From NCBI GenBank assembly GCA_030540085.1, contig JAUNWY010000009.1:1-53294 (forward strand): a DNA stretch of 53,294 nt, in the 5' to 3' direction. Below, in pieces: positions 31,924-39,092 of this stretch. Within the stretch, counting starts at the first letter, position 1. Each line of letters starts with the position of its first letter. The position numbers and the translations under genes are program-made. Source of the stretch: Eggerthella sp. Lineage in GTDB: Bacteria; Actinomycetota; Coriobacteriia; Coriobacteriales; Eggerthellaceae. Below the pieces are notes generated by a model, which made no database searches, was not told the origin of the DNA, and was given only the letters and a program-made list of their open reading frames with translations.

Positions 31924-32142
31924 TCAATTAGGCTTGCGCTTTTCGGCTTCACGCATCGCCCTGTCGATATCCTTTACCATTTCTTCGGCGCAAGGGCATC
32001 GATCGGGATTGTGGGCACTGCACCCGCCGCACTCGTCACATGCAATATGCCGACCTTGTTTATGGGCGCGAACCCAGCTGGCAATAATTGCGCCAACAAT
32101 AGCAATCAGAGCTACAAGCACTACGAATGTTCCAAGGTTCAT
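31924..32142 (-). CDS. FeoB-associated Cys-rich membrane protein
   Basis: 72-residue peptide: one N-terminal membrane segment (LGTFVVLVALIAIVGAIIASW) then a cytoplasmic cysteine cluster ACDECGGCSAHNPDRCPC and a charged tail. This matches the small FeoB-associated Cys-rich family that often follows feoB in Gram-positive anaerobes. It may receive or sense ferrous iron at the inner face of FeoB; that is inference from position. It is the last gene of the feo group, 109 bases after feoB, with no terminator between. Confidence 0.85.
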   Translation of the reverse strand: MNLGTFVVLVALIAIVGAIIASWVRAHKQGRHIACDECGGCSAHNPDRCPCAEEMVKDIDRAMREAEKRKPN

Positions 32143-32251
32143 ACCTCAAACTCCTTTCAAGGCTACACGTAAACCCATCAACACAATCAGGAAGCCGCAG
32201 ATCCGCTCAAGCGAGCAGACCTGCGGCAGATAAAGTACCTTCGGTTACGGT

Positions 32252-34843
32252 CTACGCTTCATCAACCGCACGAACGGCAGCTTTGCCCTGCCACTTGTTC
32301 GGGCGGAACAGCAGCCACAAGAAGGCGATGAATGTCGCAATGGCAAGAACGGTGAATACGTTGAAGGAAACCTCACCAACAGCCAAGCCTGCAAACTGGT
32401 AGATCCAGAGAGATACAACCCATGCGATTCCGCACTGATAGCCGATTGCTGCGAAGAACCACTTGGTGTTGTTCATCTCGCGCTTGATGGCGCCCATTGC
32501 CGCGAAGCACGGAGCGCACAGCAGGTTGAATGCCAAGAAAGCATAGCCCGACGCATAGGTGAATGCCGCCTGAACATTTGCATACCAACCAGCATCGCCG
32601 TCGTACAGAATGCCAAAGGTAGATACAACGTTCTCCTTCGCGATAAGACCCGTGATGGTGGCAGATGCTGCCTGCCAATCGCCGAAGCCCTGAGGTGCGA
32701 AGATCCAGCAGATTGCGCCACCGATGATAGCCAGGATCGAATCGTTCTGATCCTCAACCGCCTGGAATACGCCATCAACGAAGCCGTAGGAAGAAATGAA
32801 CCAGATCAGGATACATGCTACCAAGATGATAGTGCCGGCCTTCTTGATGAACGACCATGCACGTTCCCACATGCTACGCAGTACCGCACCAATAGTAGGC
32901 AGATGGTATGCAGGAAGCTCCATAACGAATGGGGCAGGATCGCCAGCAAAGAAGCGGGTCTTCTTCAGGATGACGCCGGAGCAGAGAATGGCAACAATGC
33001 CCAGGAAGTAAGCACTGGGTGCAACCCACCACTCGCCACCGAACACGGCACCTGCGAACAAGGCGATAATCGGGAGCTTTGCGCCACAAGGGATAAACGT
33101 CGTGGTCATGACGGTCATGCGGCGATCGTTCTGGTTTTCAATGGTTCGAGAAGACATGATGCCAGGCACACCGCAACCAGTACCGATGAGGATCGGCACA
33201 AACGACTTGCCGGAAAGGCCAAAGCGGCGGAACACGCGGTCGAGGATGAACGCGATACGAGCCATGTAGCCGCAAGATTCAAGGAAGGCGAGCAGCAAGA
33301 ACAGTACCAGCATCTGGGGAACGAAGCCGAGCACCGCGCCAACGCCGGCGACAATGCCATCGAGAATCAGAGCCTTCAGCCAGTCGGCGCATCCGACAGA
33401 ATCGAGGCCCTGTTCAACAAGAACAGGAATGCCAGGAACCCACATGCCGTATTCCGTGGGATCAGGCTCAGAGCCTTCAGCCTCTTCTGCGTACGTATCG
33501 GCGTCTACTTCCTGGGTTTCGCCGTCTTCGTCAATATAGGTTGCCGTGATGCCTGCGTCAGCGGCTTCGTCAGCAAAGTCTTCGGATTCGGGATCAAGGC
33601 CTTCCTCGATCGCTGCTGCCTCGAATGCTGCAATGGCATTCTGGTCGCCCTGGTAGGGAGCCAGAACATCAAGGGCCTCCTGGTAGGCGTCCGCATCTAC
33701 TTCGACCGTTTCGTTTTCGCCCGTTTCGTCGTCGTACGACTCATAGGTTGCCGTCAAACCAGCGGCTTCAGCATCTTCGATGAATGTCTCGGAAGCAGGA
33801 TCGAGATCCTCTTCTTCAGCTGCAGCTTCAAAGGCATCAACGCTTTCCTGCGCACCCTCGAACTCCTCGGATACCTCATCGAACTGCTCTTGACCAGAAC
33901 CGAGATACCAGCCATCGCCGAATACGCCATCGTTTGCCCAGTCGGTGGCAATGCTGCCAACGGTGGAAACGGAGATGTAGTACACGAGGAACATAACTAC
34001 AACGAAGATAGGCAATGCCAGAATGCGGTTGGTAACCACACGGTCGATCTTGTCGGACGTGGTCAGCTGGCTTGCTGTGTTCTTGCTGCGGCAGTGGTCG
34101 ATGATCGTTGAAATGTAGGAGTAGCGATCATTGATGATGACGCTTTCGGTGTCGTCGTCGCTTTCCTTTTCCACCTTGGCAACAACATCGCTGACATCGG
34201 GAGCTCCCTCAAGAGCAGCGGTGATCTTGCTGTCTTTCTCAAGAAGCTTGATTGCGTAGAAGCGCTTGAGGTTAGCGGGAACGCTGGAAGGAAGACGGCC
34301 CTCGATGGTTGAGATTGCTTCTTCCGCTACAGCAGAGAACGTAATTGGGGTAGGCGCAGCCGCAGAACCAATGGTCTTAAGGCAGTTCACCACCTCGTCG
34401 ATACCCTCGTTCTTCAATGCAGAGATTTCAACCACGTTGCAGCCGAGCTCTTTTGCCAGCTGTTCTGCATGGATTTCGTCACCGCGCTTGCGAACGACGT
34501 CCATCATGTTTACGGCAACGACAACCGGTACGCCCATCTCAAGAAGCTGCGTAGTGAGGTACAGATTGCGCTCAAGGTTGCTGCCGTCAACGATGTTCAG
34601 GATGGCATCGGGCTTTTCCTGGATAAGGAAATTTCGCGCAACAACTTCTTCCAGGGTATAGGGGGACAAGGAGTAAATACCTGGAAGGTCGGTAATCTCG
34701 ATAGACTTATCAGCCTTGAGCTTACCTCCCTTTTTCTCAACGGTAACGCCTGGCCAGTTGCCAACATATTGGTTAGAGCCGGTCAGCGCGTTGAACAGGG
34801 TGGTTTTACCGCTGTTCGGGTTGCCTGCTAGTGCAACTCTCAT
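32252..34843 (-). CDS. feoB: FeoB ferrous iron transporter with an acidic repeat insertion
   Basis: GTP-dependent Fe(II) uptake protein of the membrane. The N-terminal G domain has G1 GNPNSGKTT (7-15), G3 DLPG (52-55) and G4 NMMD (near 117), followed by the helical GDI region. The permease starts near residue 285 (NRILALPIFVVVMFLVYY), with the Gate motifs around PILIGTGCGVPGIM and FIPCGAKLPIIALF. Between the first and second membrane segments (about 320-465) is an acidic insertion holding two tandem repeats, which makes the protein 863 residues, against roughly 650-770 usual. Start ATG with GGAGG upstream. A DtxR-like box and a small terminator lie just before it. Confidence 0.95.
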   Translation of the reverse strand: MRVALAGNPNSGKTTLFNALTGSNQYVGNWPGVTVEKKGGKLKADKSIEITDLPGIYSLSPYTLEEVVARNFLIQEKPDAILNIVDGSNLERNLYLTTQLLEMGVPVVVAVNMMDVVRKRGDEIHAEQLAKELGCNVVEISALKNEGIDEVVNCLKTIGSAAAPTPITFSAVAEEAISTIEGRLPSSVPANLKRFYAIKLLEKDSKITAALEGAPDVSDVVAKVEKESDDDTESVIINDRYSYISTIIDHCRSKNTASQLTTSDKIDRVVTNRILALPIFVVVMFLVYYISVSTVGSIATDWANDGVFGDGWYLGSGQEQFDEVSEEFEGAQESVDAFEAAAEEEDLDPASETFIEDAEAAGLTATYESYDDETGENETVEVDADAYQEALDVLAPYQGDQNAIAAFEAAAIEEGLDPESEDFADEAADAGITATYIDEDGETQEVDADTYAEEAEGSEPDPTEYGMWVPGIPVLVEQGLDSVGCADWLKALILDGIVAGVGAVLGFVPQMLVLFLLLAFLESCGYMARIAFILDRVFRRFGLSGKSFVPILIGTGCGVPGIMSSRTIENQNDRRMTVMTTTFIPCGAKLPIIALFAGAVFGGEWWVAPSAYFLGIVAILCSGVILKKTRFFAGDPAPFVMELPAYHLPTIGAVLRSMWERAWSFIKKAGTIILVACILIWFISSYGFVDGVFQAVEDQNDSILAIIGGAICWIFAPQGFGDWQAASATITGLIAKENVVSTFGILYDGDAGWYANVQAAFTYASGYAFLAFNLLCAPCFAAMGAIKREMNNTKWFFAAIGYQCGIAWVVSLWIYQFAGLAVGEVSFNVFTVLAIATFIAFLWLLFRPNKWQGKAAVRAVDEA
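33474..33839 (-). repeat. Two tandem acidic repeats inside feoB
   Basis: At the protein level, copy 1 begins AFEAAAEEEDLDPASETF and copy 2 AFEAAAIEEGLDPESEDF. Both continue with an AG-TATY turn and a VDAD-Y-E ending, giving units of about 50-55 residues in FeoB residues about 336-457. They are rich in Glu and Asp and are predicted to face the outside, between membrane segments one and two. Confidence 0.8.
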
Positions 34844-34861
34844 TCATTCCTCCATTCGGTG

Positions 34862-34880
34862 TTAGATTAGGCTAACTACA
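34862..34880 (-). promoter_or_regulatory. DtxR/IdeR-like iron box before feoB
   Basis: On the minus strand TGTAGTTAGCCTAATCTAA matches 15 of 19 positions of the actinobacterial iron box TTAGGTTAGSCTAACCTAA, recalled from the literature. It lies 19 bases upstream of the feoB ATG. It overlaps the spacer and -10 of a weak possible promoter (TTGATC, 17 bases, TAACAC). A DtxR-family gene is encoded about 3.6 kb away at 38518-38898. Confidence 0.6.
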
Positions 34881-34885
34881 GGATC

Positions 34886-34907
34886 AAAAAAAGATCGCAT
34901 TGCGATC
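34886..34907 (-). terminator. Small terminator or attenuator between feoA and feoB
   Basis: On the minus strand the palindrome GATCGCAATGCGATC is followed by seven T residues (A-run 34886-34892). The usable stem is only five pairs with a five-base loop, so it probably reduces rather than blocks read-through from feoA into feoB. Confidence 0.5.
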
Positions 34908-34971
34908 GTGCGAGCGCACTATGCCTATCAGAGGATGCTCATGCTCAACCCTTTGATGGGCATAAATGCGC

Positions 34972-35193
34972 TTATTCGACTTCGACCATCTGTGCGTCTT
35001 CTTTTCTCACAGAAAGCTCGTAGCCGCGAACGGTAACTTCAACCGGATCGCCCAAAGGCGCAACCTTGCGAATGTAAACCGAACAACCTTTGGTGATGCC
35101 CATGTCCATGATGCGACGCTTTACTGCACCTTCACCATTAAGCTTCACAACGGTCACCGTTTCACCGCTCTTAACTTCTCGAAGAGTTTTCAC
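34972..35193 (-). CDS. feoA: FeoA domain protein (first before feoB)
   Basis: SH3-like FeoA protein, 73 residues, thought to bind FeoB and tune its GTPase activity or transport. Visible pattern: LREVKSGETVTVVKLNGEG, then KRRIMDMGITKGCSVYIRK and the ending PVEVTVRGYELSVRKEDA. I start it at GTG 35193, because AGGGGAGG lies four bases before it; an in-frame ATG at 35211 would put that site inside the gene. It is separated from feoB by 128 bases containing a terminator-like hairpin and an iron-box-like site. Confidence 0.9.
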   Translation of the reverse strand: MKTLREVKSGETVTVVKLNGEGAVKRRIMDMGITKGCSVYIRKVAPLGDPVEVTVRGYELSVRKEDAQMVEVE

Positions 35194-35240
35194 TATGCCT
35201 CCCCTCTTCATCTTTTCGCTTAGCTGGAAATGGCAAACCG

Positions 35241-35453
35241 CTACACCGTGATGTGCTTTGCGAGTTCGGAAGAAAGCGCAACGCGAGAGCCTTTCACGTT
35301 CACGATGAGGTTGCCGCCAATACGCGAAACAACAACAATCTGCTCGCCGGGAACAAAGCCCAGATTCTCAAGGTGACGATGGATATCGCCCGCGCCATCG
35401 TGAAGCTGCCTTACGTGGTAAATGCCATTGTTCCTAACTTCAGACAAAACCAT
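35241..35453 (-). CDS. feoA: FeoA domain protein (second copy)
   Basis: Second FeoA-type protein, 70 residues: LSEVRNNGIYHVRQLHDG, then HRHLENLGFVPGEQIVVVSR and VNVKGSRVALSSELAKHI. It differs from its neighbour enough that the two are not a recent duplication. Tandem feoA genes before feoB are common in Clostridia and Coriobacteriia. Start ATG at 35453 with AAGGA six bases upstream; the in-frame ATG at 35468 would include that site. It is the first gene of the feo operon. Confidence 0.9.
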   Translation of the reverse strand: MVLSEVRNNGIYHVRQLHDGAGDIHRHLENLGFVPGEQIVVVSRIGGNLIVNVKGSRVALSSELAKHITV

Positions 35454-35522
35454 GATGCTTCCTTCCACATGCCCCGTGGGGCGGCTTGCGGCTCTAGTAA
35501 ACCAGAGCTAACTAACAGATTG

Positions 35523-35551
35523 ATGTTAACCCCGTCATACTATACCGTCAA
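35523..35551 (-). promoter_or_regulatory. Sigma-70 type promoter of the feo operon
   Basis: Minus strand TTGACG (35546-35551), a 17-base spacer and TAACAT (35523-35528). The leader of about 65 bases contains TTAGTTAGC just downstream of the -10, which shares the core TAGTTAGC with the iron-box-like site before feoB, so iron control at both places is possible. Confidence 0.6.
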
Positions 35552-35650
35552 TGTTTACCAAGGGTTATTTTTTCGAATGAATGTAGGGTTTTTTAAACGG
35601 GCTGATGGATAGACCATTTCGCACAATGTAACTTTTTATCCAATAGCAAA

Positions 35651-35734
35651 AAGCATCTTGCATCCTGGCATACCGCCGCTCTGCATATCGCATACGAATA
35701 CAGAGAGAGCGGGTATGGAGGAAACAAGATGCTT
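35651..35734 (-). terminator. Long bulged hairpin with U-tract: ruv-operon terminator or small structured RNA
   Basis: On the minus strand the arms AAGCATCTTG and CAAGATGCTT (35725-35734 and 35651-35660) pair perfectly. Inside them CATACC pairs with GGTATG, CTCTG with CAGAG, and a tip TCG-TATG-CGA closes the structure; TTTTTG follows. It begins about 50 bases after the stop of the DUF6483-like gene. It is larger and more elaborate than a normal terminator. The rest of 35454-35781 holds the feo promoter and leader and no convincing gene. Confidence 0.55.
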
Positions 35735-35781
35735 ATAATGCAGAAGCCGAAAAGCTGGGCCGATCGGCAAACCCCGACAAA

Positions 35782-36222
35782 CTACTGAGGTGCTGCAACA
35801 CCCAGGGCACGAGGGTCTAGGCCGCTGCGCTCAAATAAGGCATCGAGCTCCTGTTGGCTGATACTGCTCTCATCAAGGTCGACTCCGAATGCTCGAGCTA
35901 CTGCATATGCCTGCTCCCGACGCAGGGCCGCAATAGAAGAATCCCCCGCTTCGCTAGAATAGCGAGACGAAAGAAGCAATGAACGAGATACGTACTCCAT
36001 AAGCTGAGGATCAGGCTGCGAAAGTTGTAGCATTGCCGCCATTGATTCTGGCGCCATACACAAAAGAAGGCCACCGTCCATCTCCGTTGCATCGGAAATG
36101 GCTGCATCGAGCATGTCGGCCGCTACGCGGGGATCGTTTTCGCCTCGCGCACGAAGCAGGCTTTCCTTCATAGCGGCAGCAAGCTGCATAAACATGCGCA
36201 TCAGATAATCTTGGGTTAGCAC
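35782..36222 (-). CDS. DUF6483-like hypothetical protein
   Basis: 146-residue soluble, helical, acidic protein. The start DYLMRMFMQLAAAMKESLLRARG resembles DUF6483 proteins of Gram-positive bacteria, function unknown. The end (SISQQELDALFERSGLDPRA) looks like a small helical pair. The GTG at 36222 is one base after the ruvB stop with GAGAGGGG upstream, so it is the last gene of the ruv operon. The open frame extends upstream into ruvB, but that part is only an out-of-frame shadow of ruvB. A role in DNA repair is suggested only by position. Confidence 0.65.
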   Translation of the reverse strand: MLTQDYLMRMFMQLAAAMKESLLRARGENDPRVAADMLDAAISDATEMDGGLLLCMAPESMAAMLQLSQPDPQLMEYVSRSLLLSSRYSSEAGDSSIAALRREQAYAVARAFGVDLDESSISQQELDALFERSGLDPRALGVAAPQ

Positions 36223-36223
36223 G

Positions 36224-37327
36224 TTATCCCCTCTCTGGGTACCGTATCCCCAGATGCTCGTAAGCACGCTCCGTTGCCTGACGGCCTTTCGGCGTGCGAA
36301 TGAGCAAACCTTGTTGGAGCAAATACGGCTCGTACACGTCTTCAAGTGTATCGGGCTCTTCCGAAAGCGCCGAAGCCAACGTTGAAAGACCCACAGGCCT
36401 GCCCGAGAACTGAACGCACAGAAGCTCCAGTATTCTGTTGTCCACCGGGTCGAGGCCCAAAGAATCAACCTCAAAAAACGCCAGCGCCTGAGCCGCACAG
36501 TCTTCATCGATAGGCGAAACACCCTTCACCTGAGCCCAATCGCGCACACGTTTAAGAAGGCGATTGGCCAAACGAGGGGTTCCGCGGCTACGGCGGGCAA
36601 TCTCCAAGGCGCCTTCCTCCAGGATATCCACACCCAAGATGAGCGCTGAGCGTCGGACAATAAGGGCCAGCTCTTCCGGCGCATAGTAATTCAGACGGAA
36701 CGCTATACCGAAGCGATCACGCAGAGGGCCCGTTAGCAAACCGGTTCGTGTAGTGGCTCCGATGAGGGTAAACTTCGGCAAATCGAGCCTGATGGATCGG
36801 GCGGCAGGCCCTTTGCCAACAACGATATCGAGCGCAAAATCTTCCAGTGCTGGATACAGCACTTCCTCAACCATGCGATTCAGGCGGTGAATCTCGTCGA
36901 TAAAAAGGACATCGCCCTCTTCAAGATTGGTGAGGATAGCGGCTAAATCTCCCGTACGCTCAATTGCGGGGCCGCTTGTTGTTTTGATATGCACACCGAG
37001 CTCATTGGCAACAACGGTAGCCAATGTGGTTTTTCCCAAACCGGGAGGGCCAGAAAACAGAATATGATCAACCACATCCTTGCGGGCCCGCGCCGCCTCG
37101 ATAAGGATAGAAAGGCTATCCTTCACTTTCTTTTGCCCCAAATACTCGTCAAGGCACGTTGGCCTCAGACTACGATCAAGGGCCAGGTCGTCTTCGATAA
37201 GGGAAACCGAACAAGAGCGCGAGGCGGCATCGTCATCGCGAGATGAGCCAGTATCCCTTAAAGCTTCCAAAGGCGCTTCGAACAGCGCACTTTCTATTTC
37301 AAAATCGTCAGACAAAGATGAGTCCAC
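36224..37327 (-). CDS. ruvB: Holliday junction branch migration ATPase RuvB
   Basis: AAA+ motor that drives branch migration of Holliday junctions with RuvA. Walker A is GPPGLGKTT (near residues 93-101), Walker B DEIHRL, sensor 1 in [17 protein letters not shown], and the winged-helix domain ends the protein ([14 protein letters not shown]). The first 45 or so residues are an acidic extension not found in most RuvB proteins. 367 residues. The start is GTG at 37327, ten bases after ruvA, with a weak ribosome-binding site; a later start inside the extension cannot be excluded. Confidence 0.95.
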   Translation of the reverse strand: MDSSLSDDFEIESALFEAPLEALRDTGSSRDDDAASRSCSVSLIEDDLALDRSLRPTCLDEYLGQKKVKDSLSILIEAARARKDVVDHILFSGPPGLGKTTLATVVANELGVHIKTTSGPAIERTGDLAAILTNLEEGDVLFIDEIHRLNRMVEEVLYPALEDFALDIVVGKGPAARSIRLDLPKFTLIGATTRTGLLTGPLRDRFGIAFRLNYYAPEELALIVRRSALILGVDILEEGALEIARRSRGTPRLANRLLKRVRDWAQVKGVSPIDEDCAAQALAFFEVDSLGLDPVDNRILELLCVQFSGRPVGLSTLASALSEEPDTLEDVYEPYLLQQGLLIRTPKGRQATERAYEHLGIRYPERG

Positions 37328-37337
37328 CTTTTATCGA

Positions 37338-37922
37338 TTATTTCCCTAAACGTTTTAAGGCGTATTGCAATAGTATCGTTTCGTTTGCTTCCTCGGGAGC
37401 CCCCTTGAGTGCAAGATCGGTTTCTTCCGAAGTAAAGCCCATGGAAAGAAGCGCTTCCACCGTACCCTTACGCGCATTTGCCGCTTGTGCTGAAATGCCG
37501 GGCAAAGCAATCTGGGCCTCAGAGCCAAACGATTCTTTCAATTCGAGCGCAATGCGCGATGCCATCTTCTTTCCTACGCCAGGAATCTGTTGGATAGCCC
37601 CCACATCCTGAGACACGATAGCGGATACCAATGCCTCTGGCTCATAGGTGGAAAGGGCGGAAAGCGCAACCTTCGGTCCGACGCTTGAAACAGAGGTGAG
37701 CTTTGCAAACAACCGCTCTTCATCATGGTTTAAAAAGCCGTATAGCACCAGCGCATCATCACGTACCTGCAAGCGCGTTAGAACCTTGACCTCTTCACCA
37801 ACATGTCCCAACCGGGAAAGGCTCTTCCCCGACATGGAAACACGGTACCCAACACCGCCCACTTCTATCACGACAGAATCAACGAACAGTGCTGCGATCG
37901 TCCCTCGCAAAAACGAAATCAC
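37338..37922 (-). CDS. ruvA: Holliday junction DNA-binding protein RuvA
   Basis: Tetrameric protein that holds the four-way junction for RuvB. OB-fold N-terminal domain (ISFLRGTIAALFVDSVVIEV), then two helix-hairpin-helix motifs (LTSVSSVGPKVALSAL and IQQIPGVGKKMASRIALEL), and a C-terminal domain that contacts RuvB (AKGTVEALLSMGFTSEE type). I start at GTG 37922, which overlaps the ruvC stop as GTGA; the longer frame to 37967 would lie within ruvC. About 194 residues, as expected. Confidence 0.95.
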   Translation of the reverse strand: MISFLRGTIAALFVDSVVIEVGGVGYRVSMSGKSLSRLGHVGEEVKVLTRLQVRDDALVLYGFLNHDEERLFAKLTSVSSVGPKVALSALSTYEPEALVSAIVSQDVGAIQQIPGVGKKMASRIALELKESFGSEAQIALPGISAQAANARKGTVEALLSMGFTSEETDLALKGAPEEANETILLQYALKRLGK

Positions 37923-38425
37923 TGCGCAGCCCCCCTTTCCCAGGAAACTGAATGGGTGGTGTAGCAAATAGCAGCTGCCAAGGCATCGGCAGCATGATCG
38001 GGCGAAGGAATTCTTTCCAGTCCCAGCAACTGCTGAACCATATATTGGACCTGCCCTTTATCGGCAGACCCCGCCCCCACAACAGCCAACTTGATTTGGC
38101 TGGGCGAATACTCGGCGAGTGTCATAGATGCCTGGCCGCAAGCGGTCAAGGCGGCACCACGAGCCTGCCCTGTGGCAAAAGCGCTTTGAGCATTCGAGCC
38201 AAACCACACCGTTTCGACAGCAACGCATTCCGGCTTATAGCGTAAAACCACTGCGGAAATCTGTGCATAGATTTTCGCCAAACGCTCATGCAAGGGCATC
38301 GTGGATTGAGTTGCCACGCAGCCGTACGCGACGCAGGAAAGCGATGCCCCCTTTTGACGAACTACCCCCCAGCCCGTATGCGCCAGGCCTGGATCGATTC
38401 CCATTATGATGCGAGCTGCAGCCAT
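37919..38425 (-). CDS. ruvC: Holliday junction resolvase RuvC
   Basis: RNase H-fold endonuclease that cuts Holliday junctions. The catalytic acids are visible: Asp in MGIDPGLAHTGWG, Glu in CVAVETVWFGSN, and the Asp pair in PDHAADALAAAIC. 168 residues, normal. It is the first gene of ruvC-ruvA-ruvB-DUF6483. A LexA-type box lies about 15 bases upstream of its ATG, so the operon is probably SOS-induced. Confidence 0.95.
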   Translation of the reverse strand: MAAARIIMGIDPGLAHTGWGVVRQKGASLSCVAYGCVATQSTMPLHERLAKIYAQISAVVLRYKPECVAVETVWFGSNAQSAFATGQARGAALTACGQASMTLAEYSPSQIKLAVVGAGSADKGQVQYMVQQLLGLERIPSPDHAADALAAAICYTTHSVSWERGAAQ

Positions 38426-38439
38426 GCCATCCTCTCAAA

Positions 38440-38453
38440 CAAACATTTGTTCG
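38440..38453 (-). promoter_or_regulatory. LexA/DinR-type SOS box before ruvC
   Basis: Minus strand CGAACAAATGTTTG matches 13 of 14 positions of the Gram-positive DinR box CGAACRNRYGTTYC (recalled consensus). It lies 15 bases before the ruvC start and directly downstream of an AT-rich stretch with a possible -10 (TTATAC/TATTAT), a suitable position for a repressor. Confidence 0.7.
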
Positions 38454-38463
38454 TATAATAACA

Positions 38464-38493
38464 TAAAAGAAACGGGAGCATGCGGCCCCCGTT
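38464..38493 (-). terminator. Terminator after the DtxR-family gene
   Basis: AACGGG (38471-38476) pairs with CCCGTT (38488-38493) around a GC-rich loop that can extend the stem. The minus strand continues with TTCTTTTATG. It follows the stop of the DtxR-type gene by about 25 bases. Confidence 0.6.
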
Positions 38494-38517
38494 CTACTCA
38501 GTCGCTTATTTAAAATC

Positions 38518-38898
38518 CTACAGCCCTATGGATCTAAAGTACTCAAGCCATTTGTCAAAGGATTCGTCGCTGATAGCGTGTTCCATCTGGCATGCTTCTT
38601 CCTCGGCCACCTCGATGCTAAGACCAACTTTTTCATTCAGGAAACGGGTGAGCATTTCATGACGCTCCAGCACCGATTTACCGTAGCTATACCCGTCTGC
38701 GGTGAGGGTAATATCGCCATAATAGGGCTGATCAAGCATGCCCGAGGCCTTCAGACTGGCAACAGCCTTCGAAACCGATGCCTTCGAAACGCCAAGCTTT
38801 GTGGCGACATCTACCGAACGCACAGACTGCGTGTCGGAACCGCCCAGCATAACAATGGCCTCAAGATAATCTTCATGAGACATGGAGACTTTTTCCAT
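38518..38898 (-). CDS. DtxR/MntR-family metal-dependent transcriptional regulator
   Basis: 126-residue winged-helix protein of the DtxR/MntR family without the C-terminal SH3 domain. The HTH is at residues about 22-60 (VRSVDVATKLGVSKASVSKAV, then LKASGMLDQPYYGDITLT), followed by the dimerisation and metal region: LERHEMLTRFLNEKVG and the CQMEHAISDESFDKW segment with its Cys, Glu and His ligands. Length and layout fit either an MntR-like Mn sensor or an iron sensor. Start ATG behind GGGAGGG. It is divergent from thrC. It is a candidate for the protein that reads the iron-box-like site before feoB. Confidence 0.88.
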   Translation of the reverse strand: MEKVSMSHEDYLEAIVMLGGSDTQSVRSVDVATKLGVSKASVSKAVASLKASGMLDQPYYGDITLTADGYSYGKSVLERHEMLTRFLNEKVGLSIEVAEEEACQMEHAISDESFDKWLEYFRSIGL

Positions 38899-39092
38899 GC
38901 TATCCCTCCCCAGTAGAAGCTAACGCTAGTGGTAAGTGAAATAATTAGGCCCCTTTCGAACGGAGCAATCCAGCAAACCGCCCAAAGGAGCCACGCGTCT
39001 TTCGATGAAATGCGCGTTTCAAATACAGCACGTATTAGTAGCTACATAGTATACTTATGAGACTAATATTACCCCACACGAAAGATGGATTC

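Noticed and set aside
36223..36522. An upstream extension of the DUF6483-like gene into ruvB
   Set aside because: The extension is an Arg/Trp/Phe-rich out-of-frame reading of ruvB. A GTG with a good ribosome-binding site directly follows the ruvB stop.
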